Assembly (NCBI GenBank): GCA_963702155.1
Contig: OY969717.1
Location: 62,001-126,000, forward strand
Direction: 5' to 3'
Source: G963702155 sp963702155
Lineage (GTDB): Bacteria > Pseudomonadota > Alphaproteobacteria > Micavibrionales > Micavibrionaceae
Length of the DNA: 64,000 bases
Of the stretch, positions 9,036-17,578 are shown piece by piece. Position 1 is the stretch's first letter; each line of letters starts with the position of its first letter. The notes under the pieces were generated by a model. That model did no database searches. It was not told where the DNA came from and saw nothing but the letters and a program-made list of their open reading frames with translations. A program made the position numbers and the translations under genes.

Positions 9036-9912
9036 GCGAAACGCTTTCCGCTTGAATGTTCATTATAACTGCACGGGCTTTATCAGCTTCATCCACTAGA
9101 GTATCAAGGGCCGGAAAATCACTATCCCATTCAATCAGGGTTGGCACTGTCCCAAATTTTTGCACCGCATATATATACAAATCCCAAACATCCGCGCACA
9201 CGGGCTGGTTATGGGTATCAATCAAAATTACGTTTTCGCCAATTGCACGCTCTGTATGCCCCGCCAAATGCATCTCCCCGACATGCACAGGCTTAATCTC
9301 GTTTATATAAGAGAACGCATCAAACCCATGATTACGCGCTTGCACATATATATTGTTTATATCAAGCAATATCCGGCAACCTGTCTTATCTGCAAGCGCA
9401 TTCATAAATGCTGCCTCGCTCATGTCGTTATCTTTAAACGCAATGTAAGTTGACGGATTTTCAACAAGTATTTTCCGCCCCAAATAATTCTGCGTCCTGT
9501 TAACATTATCGCAGAGCTGCGATAGACTTTCATGACTATAAGGAAGCGGCAATAAATCATTTAAATGCGCATTACCGCTCGCACTCCATGACGCATGATC
9601 GGACACATGAAAGGGATTATAAATATCAATGAGCTCTTTAAGCTTTGCCAAGTGTGAAGTATCGACCACCTGATCAGAGCCAAGCGATAATCCAACCCCA
9701 TGAAAACTAATTTGAAAACGTTCTCGTGCTTTTCCTAAAAAATGCCGATGCACCCCGCCGCCAAAATAATTTTCCGGATGCACTTCCAGCCACCCCAAAT
9801 TCAAATCGGTTTTTAAAACCTCTTTATAGTAAGGGTGCCGTAAACCAACTCCCACTACCTCAGTCGGAACTGACGCAAGTGGGAATGTGCTATATCGAGA
9901 TAAATCAGTCAT
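9022..9912 (-). CDS. bufB: BufB, DUF692 multinuclear non-heme iron oxidase (MNIO)
   Basis: A 296-residue TIM-barrel enzyme of the DUF692/MNIO family. The family's metal-ligand motifs are all visible in order: EVHPENYF, SFHGVGLSLG, VSDHASWS, LVENPSTYI, LLDINNIYVQ, GEMHLAGH, DTHNQPV and LIEWDSDFP. MNIO enzymes oxidise cysteines in ribosomally made peptides. In bufferin clusters they convert Cys to thiooxazole-type groups that bind copper. It lies nine bases after the bufA precursor gene and overlaps bufC, giving the classic order precursor, oxidase, partner. No catalytic motif is missing, so it should be active. Confidence 0.94.
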   Translation of the reverse strand: MTDLSRYSTFPLASVPTEVVGVGLRHPYYKEVLKTDLNLGWLEVHPENYFGGGVHRHFLGKARERFQISFHGVGLSLGSDQVVDTSHLAKLKELIDIYNPFHVSDHASWSASGNAHLNDLLPLPYSHESLSQLCDNVNRTQNYLGRKILVENPSTYIAFKDNDMSEAAFMNALADKTGCRILLDINNIYVQARNHGFDAFSYINEIKPVHVGEMHLAGHTERAIGENVILIDTHNQPVCADVWDLYIYAVQKFGTVPTLIEWDSDFPALDTLVDEADKARAVIMNIQAESVSHAAE

Positions 9913-9921
9913 AAGACGTGA

Positions 9922-10233
9922 TTACATGTCTTTCTTTTCTTCGGTCATCGCTGGTTTTGCATCGGCAGAGATAGGTATTAAGGACGCGCCAACAAGCTTT
10001 TCACAAACACCTTTTGGTAATGCTAGCCACTCACCGCCATGCCCGTCAACCTCGGCATGACCCGCGCAAGAATGCGTTTTTGCGGCATTCGCACAATCAT
10101 TATGTCCGGCCTTTACAACGCCGTAACATTTTTCCTTGTCTGCATCCATGGCCATTGCCTGCGTGCTCAAGCCGCCAACAGTCATAACAACCGCACCAGC
10201 CAACAAAGTATTCATGCTTTTTCTTGAAATCAT
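9922..10233 (-). CDS. bufA: BufA-type bufferin precursor (DUF2282), exported Cys-containing RiPP
   Basis: This 103-residue DUF2282 protein starts at the ATG 10231-10233, which has a strong AAGGAG Shine-Dalgarno eight bases upstream; longer in-frame starts lack one. Residues 1 to about 28 form a signal peptide (LLAGAVVMTVGGLSTQAMA). The mature part has four cysteines in the family context EKCYGVVKAGHNDC, THSCAGHAEVDGHGGEW and LPKGVCEKLVG, followed by an acidic/lysine tail. In bufferins these cysteines are modified by BufB and the secreted product sequesters copper in the periplasm. It is the first gene of the operon and is probably controlled by the ECF-type promoter upstream. Confidence 0.93.
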   Translation of the reverse strand: MISRKSMNTLLAGAVVMTVGGLSTQAMAMDADKEKCYGVVKAGHNDCANAAKTHSCAGHAEVDGHGGEWLALPKGVCEKLVGASLIPISADAKPAMTEEKKDM

Positions 10234-10306
10234 ATAATTTCTCCTTAAATAAGAAATGTGTAATATTATAATGAAGGGTTGCAACATGCCCCCTTTCATA
10301 CTCTAT

Positions 10307-10332
10307 TTCGTATGAGCAAAAAAAATCGTTAC
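10307..10332 (-). promoter_or_regulatory. Candidate SigF-type ECF promoter of the buf operon
   Basis: On the minus strand, GTAACG (10332-10327) is followed by exactly 16 bases and then CGAA (10310-10307). This matches the GTAACC-N16-CGAA consensus that I recall for the Caulobacter heavy-metal-responsive sigma factor SigF, with one mismatch at the last -35 base. The start of transcription would fall near 10300, leaving a leader of about 65 bases before the bufA Shine-Dalgarno. No sigF/anti-sigma gene pair is in the window. The motif match is seen directly; the factor assignment is inference. Confidence 0.6.
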
Positions 10333-10402
10333 ATATTAAATTTGAAATAACACCTATAAAATTTTTATTGATAAAATCTGTCCACCCTTTAAAACAAGCC
10401 CT

Positions 10403-11341
10403 ATGAAAATTTTCAAAGATATCAATAAAATACCCGATACGGCAAAAAGCGCGGTTGTCGTTATTGGTAATTTTGATGGCGTACATAAGGGGCATCAGGT
10501 CTTGTTGCAAAAGGGCAGAGAAATTGCCGTGCGAGAAAACAAACAGCTCGCAGTTCTAACATTTGAACCGCACCCCCGCTGGCTCTTCCGCCCTGATGAT
10601 CCGCCATTTCGCATAACCCCCGCAGGCATAAAGCAATGGCGGATGAGCATGGAGGGTGTTGATACACTTTTCGCCCTTGAATTCAATTGGGATTTTGCCA
10701 GCCTGACAGCAGAGCAATTTATAAATGATATTTTGATCGGCGGCCTCGGCGCGGCGCATGTCGTGATTGGCTATGATTTTCATTTCGGCCAAATGCGAAA
10801 GGGTAAACCCGAACATATCGCCACCAACTTACCCACAGATATTGTGGATGAAGTTGTGGAGCATTCAGAGGATAAAAAATCAAAGAAAATTTCTTCTAGC
10901 AGAATCAGGCAATTACTGCGGCATGGAAAAATCTCAGAAGCAAACACCTTGCTTGGCTGGAATTGGGAGATTCGCGGTGAAGTCGTAAAAGGCGACCAGC
11001 GGGGCAGGGAGCTAGGCTATCCCACCGCCAATTTTGCGCTCGGCGATACCGTGCATCCAGCTTACGGCGTCTATGCCGCCCGTGTGCAGGTTGAGGGTGA
11101 GAACAAATGGCATGGCGCAGCCATTAATATCGGTATCCGTCCAATGTTCGAGGTCAAAACCGCCCAAGTCGAAAGTTTCATCCTTGATTTTGATCAAGAA
11201 ATCTACGGAAAAATCCTCCGCGTCCAACCTATTCAATACCTTCGCTCCGAAGCAAAGTTTGAAACACTCAACGACCTCATCACTCAGATGGACAAAGATT
11301 GCGAATTGGCGAGAGAGATTTTAAAGACACAAATGTTATAA
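10403..11341 (+). CDS. ribF: Bifunctional riboflavin kinase/FMN adenylyltransferase
   Basis: RibF phosphorylates riboflavin to FMN and adenylates FMN to FAD in the cytoplasm. The N-terminal nucleotidyltransferase domain carries GNFDGVHKGHQ near residue 23 and SSSRIRQLLRHG near residue 165. The C-terminal riboflavin kinase domain carries GDQRGRELGYPTANF and HPAYGVYAARV, and the length of 312 residues is normal. It starts at an ATG with no strong Shine-Dalgarno, and it diverges from the buf operon across a 169-base gap. In many bacteria ribF is followed directly by ileS; here three genes separate them. All motifs are intact. Confidence 0.96.
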   Translation: MKIFKDINKIPDTAKSAVVVIGNFDGVHKGHQVLLQKGREIAVRENKQLAVLTFEPHPRWLFRPDDPPFRITPAGIKQWRMSMEGVDTLFALEFNWDFASLTAEQFINDILIGGLGAAHVVIGYDFHFGQMRKGKPEHIATNLPTDIVDEVVEHSEDKKSKKISSSRIRQLLRHGKISEANTLLGWNWEIRGEVVKGDQRGRELGYPTANFALGDTVHPAYGVYAARVQVEGENKWHGAAINIGIRPMFEVKTAQVESFILDFDQEIYGKILRVQPIQYLRSEAKFETLNDLITQMDKDCELAREILKTQML

Positions 11342-11423
11342 AATTGTTATTTAAATATACTAAATGACCAATGTATGATATACAATGCAATAAATATTTT
11401 CCATATTTTAAAAAGGTGTTGTT

Positions 11424-12572
11424 ATGTTCATTGAAAGAAAAGAAATTCTCAAACCAGAAGATGTAAACCCTTTTGACGATCGAATGGAAATTGTAGGAGC
11501 GTTCAATACCGGAGCTAGTATCGGCCCGAATGGCCAAGTTCATTACGCCGTTCGCGTCGTTCACCAGCCCAAAGAACAACCAGAGGGCGGACGGCATTCC
11601 CCGCGCTTTGAAAATGGAGCGCTTCATCTTGATTTTATAGACAACAGCAAAATAGATCATTCTGTAAATGATCCGCGCGGCATAAAGTTATTGAATGACA
11701 CGTGGCGTTTACCTTTTATTTCCACTAATGAAATTTACGAAAGTAATGATGGATTTGAATTAAATCCCAAGCTGCATAATAAAAAGCCTGTACGCATTCT
11801 TCCAGCAAGTAAAGATCAGGAATTTGGTATTGAAGATGCGCGCGTAACGCGTATTGAAGATACCTATTATATTACGGCAACCGGCGTATCAGAAAAAAAT
11901 GGATCGGTAACACCTCAACCCAATATTATCAGCACTAAAGATTTTATTTCATTTACACCCCCTAAGCCTGTTTTGGGATATCCTGACAAAAACATGGTTC
12001 TTTTCCCTGAAAGAATAAATGGAGAATTTGTTGCATTTCACAGGCCGGATCTCCCTTCAGGATCTTCTGATATTATGGTCACACATAGTGATGATTTAGA
12101 AAACTGGGAAGGGGACAGCCATCTTACATTAAACGGACAACCTTTGGCCGGACATCACCGTGGCCCCGGCGCGCCGCCCGTTCGTATTGATGAGGGATGG
12201 TTGACAATTACACACAAACGTTCGGTTAATCCTACGGGGGAAACACCATTCATCTATTCCGCACACGCAGTTTTATTAGATGAAAAAGACCCTACGAAAA
12301 TAATAGGCGCAATGAAAATGCCATTTATGTCACCCGAAGAAAAATACGAAGTAGAGGGTTTTTTCGGAAATGTCGTATTTCCCACTGGTGCGATTAAATT
12401 AGACGAAAATTCATTATATGTTTGCTACGGCGCGGCAGATGAAAGCACTGGTGCTGCGATAGTGGATTTAAAAGAACTAAAAAGTAAAATTACAAATATT
12501 AGAAATACATATCCTGCGCATGGTTCCGCTAATATCACATCTCATTATAGTATAGATGATTTTAGCATCTGA
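11424..12572 (+). CDS. Glycoside hydrolase family 130-type beta-mannoside phosphorylase or hydrolase
   Basis: This 382-residue protein has GH130 (former DUF377) hallmarks: FGIEDARVTRIEDTYYITAT with the conserved ED-R catalytic region, VLFPERINGEFVAFHRPD, LAGHHRGPGAPPVRIDEGW and the closing FPTGAIKLDENSLYVCYGAAD. The fold is a five-bladed beta-propeller. Family members phosphorolyse or hydrolyse beta-1,4- or beta-1,2-mannosides; whether this one is a phosphorylase depends on phosphate-binding residues I cannot place without an alignment. It has an AAAGGTGTTGTT leader before the ATG and no signal peptide, so it is cytoplasmic. No other carbohydrate genes lie nearby, and its bases are more AT-rich than those of ribF or ileS, so recent acquisition is plausible. 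Confidence 0.82.
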   Translation: MFIERKEILKPEDVNPFDDRMEIVGAFNTGASIGPNGQVHYAVRVVHQPKEQPEGGRHSPRFENGALHLDFIDNSKIDHSVNDPRGIKLLNDTWRLPFISTNEIYESNDGFELNPKLHNKKPVRILPASKDQEFGIEDARVTRIEDTYYITATGVSEKNGSVTPQPNIISTKDFISFTPPKPVLGYPDKNMVLFPERINGEFVAFHRPDLPSGSSDIMVTHSDDLENWEGDSHLTLNGQPLAGHHRGPGAPPVRIDEGWLTITHKRSVNPTGETPFIYSAHAVLLDEKDPTKIIGAMKMPFMSPEEKYEVEGFFGNVVFPTGAIKLDENSLYVCYGAADESTGAAIVDLKELKSKITNIRNTYPAHGSANITSHYSIDDFSI

Positions 12573-12635
12573 TATTTCTAAAAAATATGGTCTAGCCACT
12601 TGCTATGTGAAAAAGAAATTGTCACAACATTCCAG

Positions 12636-13559
12636 ATGGAAATATTCCTAACTTTATTCACGAACCTGCTCCCGCTCTATGCCCTCATCGCGCTTGGCTT
12701 TATCGCGGGGCGGTATTTCGGCGTGGAGCGTTTATCGCTGGCTAATTTAGCGATTTATACCATCGTACCGGTCGTTATTTTTGGCTTCATTGCAAAACTG
12801 GAACTGCAACCGGAATATTTACTCTTACCAATTATTATTTACGCCTTGCATGCCGCGCTTGGCATAATTTTTTACCGCCTGTCACCAAAAATCTATCCGG
12901 ATAAACGCGCCAACCTCCTGACCATTATCTCGACATCCGGCAATCACGGATACTTCGGCCTTCCGTTGGTCATGTTGTTATTCACCGAACAATGGATTGC
13001 TGTCTATATGTTTATCATCCTCGGCGCAGTCATCTGGGAGATTACGGGAACATACTACATCGCCTGCCGCGGCCAATTCAGCGCACGCGACAGCCTCAAA
13101 CGCCTCGCAAAATTTCCGACCATCTACGCCGTTATTTTTGGCCTTCTTTTTAACGTTCTGGGCGGGGATCTGTCGCCCATGGCCGAACAATACTGGACAT
13201 ACTTTCGCGGCTGTTACATCGTTATCGGCATGATGATTATCGGCTGCGCGCTTGGTAAAATTGATCGCCTTGTAATTGCACCCAAATTTATAACGCTTTC
13301 CTTTGCCGCAAAATTTATAATATGGCCGCTCATCTCATGGGCGTTTGTATTGCTGGACGCGTTTGTTTTAAAACTATTCCCCGAAGACGTGCATCAATTG
13401 ATTATGGTCGCCGCTATTGTACCATTCGCCGCCAATATTTCGGCCTTTGCAACCCAGCTGAATTTAGATCCTGAAAAGGCGGCCACGACAATTCTGCTCG
13501 GCACAATCTTCGCACTCCTATACATTCCACTTTTTCTTGCGTTTTTTAATATGAGGTGA
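12636..13559 (+). CDS. AEC-family (auxin efflux carrier-like) permease
   Basis: About 307 residues with ten hydrophobic segments. It begins MEIFLTLFTNLLPLYALIAL and has the mid-chain STSGNHGYFGLPLVMLLF and late MVAAIVPFAANISAFATQ, which correspond to the N-G-x-(F/L)-G-L-P and P-x-A-x-N motifs of the AEC superfamily. Such proteins transport small organic acids or amphipathic solutes across the inner membrane; the substrate is not predictable here. A TTG at 12600 would add 12 residues, but the ATG at 12636 begins directly at the first helix and is preferred. It follows the GH130 gene by 63 bases; a functional link to it is possible but unproven. Confidence 0.85.
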   Translation: MEIFLTLFTNLLPLYALIALGFIAGRYFGVERLSLANLAIYTIVPVVIFGFIAKLELQPEYLLLPIIIYALHAALGIIFYRLSPKIYPDKRANLLTIISTSGNHGYFGLPLVMLLFTEQWIAVYMFIILGAVIWEITGTYYIACRGQFSARDSLKRLAKFPTIYAVIFGLLFNVLGGDLSPMAEQYWTYFRGCYIVIGMMIIGCALGKIDRLVIAPKFITLSFAAKFIIWPLISWAFVLLDAFVLKLFPEDVHQLIMVAAIVPFAANISAFATQLNLDPEKAATTILLGTIFALLYIPLFLAFFNMR

Positions 13560-13576
13560 TAAAACCCCCGATCTTG

Positions 13577-13592
13577 TATTCTAAATAGAATA
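13577..13592. repeat. Short perfect palindrome upstream of a small gene
   Basis: TATTCT and AGAATA form six-base inverted arms around AAAT. The element lies 19 bases before the GTG start of the small gene at 13612 and 17 bases after the permease stop. It could be an operator half-site pair, but it is short and AT-rich, so chance is also possible. It is not followed by a T-run, which argues against a terminator. Confidence 0.3.
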
Positions 13593-13611
13593 TAAAACGG
13601 AGAAAAAAACA

Positions 13612-13920
13612 GTGTCAAACACGAACGAATTTAACAAAAAAGGAGCCACGATACCTCTCGCGTATGACCTCCATAATGTTCAATTTAAAGACTACAAGAG
13701 AACAATGCAGCAGCAACAACAAAACTACAATTTTCAATTAAGTGATGAATATAAAAAACAAGCCGCGCAACAATCTGACCGCATAGAGAATGTGTTTCCC
13801 GGTGCGTTCGACGCGGAAGGCAATTTTATTGAGCCCCGTGAGCAAGAGGCCAACAAGCAAGAAGCCGAAGTAAGGCCTCTATATCCTTCAAACAAGCCCG
13901 GAATGTTTAATCAGGGTTAA
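13612..13920 (+). CDS. Small glutamine-rich hypothetical protein
   Basis: I do not recognise a family for this 102-residue protein. It starts at GTG with an ACGGAG ribosome-binding site ten bases upstream. It is hydrophilic, with a polar QQQQQ stretch near residues 33-37 and a charged Glu/Lys/Gln C-terminal half, and has no signal peptide or membrane segment. The middle reads RIENVFPGAFDAEGNFIEPR, and the chain ends in NKPGMFNQG. It probably contains much helix or disorder. It lies between the AEC permease and ileS on the same strand, 203 bases before ileS. The ribosome-binding site and regular codon use suggest it is real. Confidence 0.6.
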   Translation: MSNTNEFNKKGATIPLAYDLHNVQFKDYKRTMQQQQQNYNFQLSDEYKKQAAQQSDRIENVFPGAFDAEGNFIEPREQEANKQEAEVRPLYPSNKPGMFNQG

Positions 13921-14123
13921 ACGCTTGCACTTTCCTGCGCAATTCGCCATATTGCGTATATGCAACGTATATTCGCAATAATAATACGAATTATAAACCC
14001 GGCTCTGACCTAAGAGACCGGGACAAAGCTTTATGTAAGCGTTGCACTTTTTCCAAAAACTGATAGAAATTTGAGAACCCGCGCCGCCACAAATGCGCGC
14101 GTCCCAAAATATAAGAGATATAA

Positions 14124-17012
14124 ATGACCACTGATAACAAAGCCGACCAGTATAAAGACACCGTATTCTTGCCTAAAACCGACTTCCCCATGCGCGGCGC
14201 CCTGCCGCAGAAAGAGCCGGAAATTCTCAAGAAATGGCAGGAGATGGATCTCTATGGCAAGATGCAGGACGCAAGCAAGGATAAGGAAAAGTTCATCCTT
14301 CACGACGGCCCGCCATACGCAAACGGCAATATCCACATGGGTCACGCACTTAACAAAATCTTGAAAGACGTAGTCGTCAAATCGTGGCAGATGATGGGCT
14401 ATAACGCGCCATACGTGCCGGGGTGGGATTGTCACGGCTTGCCGATCGAATGGAAAATTGAGGAGCAATACCGCGAAAAGGGGCAGGATAAAGACGAGGT
14501 CGAACCCCTAAAATTTCGCGATGAATGCCGCCAGTTTGCAAAAAAATGGGTGGATATCCAGTGTGATCAATTCAAACGCCTCGGCGTAACGGGCGACTGG
14601 CAAAACCCGTACCTCACCATGCACTTGCCCGCCGAAGCACAAATCACCCGCGAGATACACAAATTCGCGTTAAACGGCGGCTTGTACCGCGGCGCCAAGC
14701 CCGTCATGTGGTCGGTTGTCGAAAAGACTGCATTGGCCGAAGCAGAAGTCGAATATAAAGAACATAAATCCGTCACCATTTGGATCAGGTTTCCGGTACA
14801 GTCAAGCAATATCGCCGAGCTAAAAGATGCTGACATCGTCATCTGGACGACGACGCCATGGACCATGCCATCCAACCGCGCAATCGCATACGGCAAAGAT
14901 ATCGACTACACCATATATGAAGTAACCGAAATTGCCGAGGGCGCAAACGCGCAAATCGGTGATATGATTGCGGTCGCATCCACGCTCGCCGAGGGGATCA
15001 AAACCCAAGCCAAAATCGAAAACTGGGAAGCGGTCAAAGATTTTAAAGGTGCAGACCTAAAAGGGACAATCTGTCACCACCCGCTTAACGGTAAGGGTTA
15101 TGATTTCCCTGTTCCTCTTTTGGAAGGCGATTTTGTAACAGACGACGCCGGAACCGGCTTTGTCCATATTGCGCCTGGCCACGGGGAAGATGACTTTTAT
15201 CTCGGCACCGCCAATGGTATCGAAGTTACGGATAACGTCACCGATGACGGAAAATTCCGTGAGCATGTTCCGCTTTTCGCTGGTGAAGAAGTCTACACCC
15301 AAGACGGAAAACTTGGCGGCGGAAACTTTGCCGTCCTTCGTGAAATGGCAGCCGCAGGAAAACTCCTCGCCAAAGGATCACTCCGTCACGAATACCCGCA
15401 CAGCTGGCGATCCAAAGCGCCGCTTATCTTCCGTACAACCCCGCAATGGTTTATCTCGATGAAGGAAAACGGCCTTCGCGATACCGCGCTCGAAGAAATC
15501 GCGGAAACGCGGTGGGTACCCGAAAAGGGTGAGGCCCGCATCCGCGCCATGATTGAGCAGCGACCCGACTGGTGTATCTCCCGCCAGCGCGCGTGGGGCG
15601 TGCCAATCGCGCTTTTTGTGCATAATGAAACAAAAGAAATCTTGAAAGACGAATCCGTTCTTACCCGTATCACCGATATCTTCGAAACCGAAGGATCAGA
15701 CGCATGGTGGCAACGCCCTGCGAGCGAATTCCTTGGCGCAGAGTACAACGTCGATGATTACGAACAAGTCTTCGATATTGTTGACGTCTGGTTCGAATCC
15801 GGCTCAACCCATGCCTTCGTTTGTGAGGATCGCGAAGAGCTCCAAAGCCCCGCCGATTTGTATCTGGAAGGCTCCGACCAACATCGCGGCTGGTTCCATT
15901 CCTCATTGTTAGAAAGCGCCGGAACACGAGGGCACGCGCCCTATAAGGCCGTCCTCACTCACGGCTTCGTCCTTGATGATAAAGGGTATAAAATGTCCAA
16001 ATCACTCGGCAATGTTGTCGACCCCCTCAAGCTTATGGATCAAAGCGGCGCGGATATCTTGCGCCTCTGGGCGATGCTCTCCAATTATGAGGAAGACATC
16101 CGCATCGGCAAAGACATGCTCAAAACCACGAGCGATATTTACCGTCGCATTCGTAATACGCTCCGCTTCCTCCTTGGCGCGCTGGATGGGTTTACGGCCG
16201 AAGAAAACGTATTTAATGATGACGACTGGGGCTTAAAAAATGGCGGAACGATTGCTGATCTACCTGAGCTTGAACAGCTCGTCCTGCATCAGCTCTACGA
16301 AACAGATCAAAAAATCCGCGGATATATTCAAAATTACGAATTCGGTAAAATCGCCAAAACATTGCACGATTTCTGTAACGAAAACCTCTCCGCGTTTTAC
16401 TTCGATATCCGTAAAGATAGACTTTACTGCGATGATCCGAAAAGCTTTGAACGCCGCGCAACCCGCACCGTGATGGCGATCGTCTTTAACGGTCTAACCG
16501 CATGGCTCGCCCCAATTTTAAGCTTCACAACCGAAGAAGCGTGGAGTCATAAACCAAGCGGCATATTCGAAGACGTAGAGAGCGTGCATCTGCGCGAATT
16601 TCCGACCTTGCCAGAGAGTTTCCAAAACGCCGGCCTCGCCGGAAAATGGTTCGCCATACGTGATATAAGAAACGTGGTCTTAGGCGCAATCGAGCCACAT
16701 CGTAAGGACAAAACCATCGGCTCTTCCCTTGGCGCCGCCCCAACTGTCTATCTGGACGAGGATTACGCCGAAGCGATCAAAGGTCTGGATTTAGCCGAGA
16801 TCAGCATTACATCCGATACAAAAATCAAAACTGAATCTGCTCCCGAAGACGCTTTCACTCTAATCGGCATTAACGGCGTTGCTGTAGTCTTCAATAAATC
16901 TGAGGGCGATAAATGCAATCGCTGCTGGAAAATCCTCCCCGAAGTAAAAAATAACAATGGCACCTGCAACCGTTGCGATAGCGTGGTTCAGGGCGCGAAG
17001 AAAGCGGCTTAA
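14124..17012 (+). CDS. ileS: Isoleucyl-tRNA synthetase
   Basis: A 962-residue class I synthetase that charges tRNA-Ile in the cytoplasm. The HIGH motif appears as HMGH at residues 71-74 (YANGNIHMGHALNKIL) and the KMSKS loop at 623-627. The CP1 editing domain lies between them, with TTPWTMPSNRAIAY. The C-terminus carries a four-cysteine zinc site, CNRCWKILPE...CNRCDSV, typical of the bacterial type. The leader of about 200 bases upstream shows an imperfect direct repeat (GCTTGCACTTTCC near 13923 and GCGTTGCACTTTTTCC near 14039) but no T-box, as expected in a proteobacterium. The gene has more GC-rich codon use than the genes that flank it. Confidence 0.97.
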   Translation: MTTDNKADQYKDTVFLPKTDFPMRGALPQKEPEILKKWQEMDLYGKMQDASKDKEKFILHDGPPYANGNIHMGHALNKILKDVVVKSWQMMGYNAPYVPGWDCHGLPIEWKIEEQYREKGQDKDEVEPLKFRDECRQFAKKWVDIQCDQFKRLGVTGDWQNPYLTMHLPAEAQITREIHKFALNGGLYRGAKPVMWSVVEKTALAEAEVEYKEHKSVTIWIRFPVQSSNIAELKDADIVIWTTTPWTMPSNRAIAYGKDIDYTIYEVTEIAEGANAQIGDMIAVASTLAEGIKTQAKIENWEAVKDFKGADLKGTICHHPLNGKGYDFPVPLLEGDFVTDDAGTGFVHIAPGHGEDDFYLGTANGIEVTDNVTDDGKFREHVPLFAGEEVYTQDGKLGGGNFAVLREMAAAGKLLAKGSLRHEYPHSWRSKAPLIFRTTPQWFISMKENGLRDTALEEIAETRWVPEKGEARIRAMIEQRPDWCISRQRAWGVPIALFVHNETKEILKDESVLTRITDIFETEGSDAWWQRPASEFLGAEYNVDDYEQVFDIVDVWFESGSTHAFVCEDREELQSPADLYLEGSDQHRGWFHSSLLESAGTRGHAPYKAVLTHGFVLDDKGYKMSKSLGNVVDPLKLMDQSGADILRLWAMLSNYEEDIRIGKDMLKTTSDIYRRIRNTLRFLLGALDGFTAEENVFNDDDWGLKNGGTIADLPELEQLVLHQLYETDQKIRGYIQNYEFGKIAKTLHDFCNENLSAFYFDIRKDRLYCDDPKSFERRATRTVMAIVFNGLTAWLAPILSFTTEEAWSHKPSGIFEDVESVHLREFPTLPESFQNAGLAGKWFAIRDIRNVVLGAIEPHRKDKTIGSSLGAAPTVYLDEDYAEAIKGLDLAEISITSDTKIKTESAPEDAFTLIGINGVAVVFNKSEGDKCNRCWKILPEVKNNNGTCNRCDSVVQGAKKAA

Positions 17013-17014
17013 AA

Positions 17015-17419
17015 ATGTGGAAGCCAATTTTTGAAAAATACTTTGATTCTTATGAAGAACTAGAAGATTTTTTGAATACGGATGATGTAAAAAGATTAAT
17101 AGGGAAAAACTATGATAAATACAAAAATCTATTTTTGTATAAATATAGAAATACAATTCTAAATCAGCCTAAAGAAAAAGTGAAAGGAAACATTAATTGG
17201 CCTGCTATACTAGCGCTTCCTTTTTGGGCTGCTTATCGAAAAATATATTCAGTATCTGCAATTATTGCTATTATTTTGAGCATAATAGTTTTTATTGAAA
17301 TATATTTTAATTTAAACGAGATTAATATTGGTATAGGTATTCTCGCGTGCAGCTTTTTTGCAAATGCAATGTATTTTGATCATATAGTTAAAGTTATAAA
17401 AAAAAATCTAAGAAATTAG
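17015..17419 (+). CDS. DUF2628-type membrane protein, frameshifted at an A9 tract
   Basis: The frame encodes 134 residues starting two bases after ileS. An acidic/aromatic N-terminus (FEKYFDSYEELEDFLN) is followed by INWPAILALPFWAAYRKIYS, which is the hallmark of DUF2628, then two hydrophobic segments and NAMYFDHIVKVIKK. Family members normally continue with a basic stretch, a G-G/S-T-S-L motif and another hydrophobic helix. Here the frame stops just after an A9 homopolymer, and exactly that missing continuation is present in the -1 frame (next entry). Base composition is far more AT-rich than in ileS. The function of the family is unknown; it is an inner-membrane protein. Confidence 0.7.
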   Translation: MWKPIFEKYFDSYEELEDFLNTDDVKRLIGKNYDKYKNLFLYKYRNTILNQPKEKVKGNINWPAILALPFWAAYRKIYSVSAIIAIILSIIVFIEIYFNLNEINIGIGILACSFFANAMYFDHIVKVIKKNLRN

Positions 17420-17562
17420 AGCAAAAAAGTCGTCAGAAATATCTGAAATTAAGAAGTGGCACAAGCATTTTGTCTGTTGTCTTGTATGCCGTTTTTATTT
17501 TTGTATTGTCTGTTTCTACGATAGAAATTGCTGAAACACTAAGTGGAAATTCCTACCTATAG
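17398..17562 (+). other. Out-of-frame C-terminal part of the DUF2628 protein after the A9 tract
   Basis: From the A9 run at 17398-17406 the -1 frame reads KKSKKLEQKSRQKYLKLRSG, then TSILSVVLYAVFIFVLSVST, ending at the TAG 17560-17562. The basic stretch, the RSGTSIL motif and the final helix are what DUF2628 proteins carry after the point where the first frame stops, so the two pieces together make one protein of about 182 residues. One missing A (sequencing or mutation) or slippage on A9 would explain it. Confidence 0.65.
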
Positions 17563-17578
17563 TTAGGTAATAAAAACG

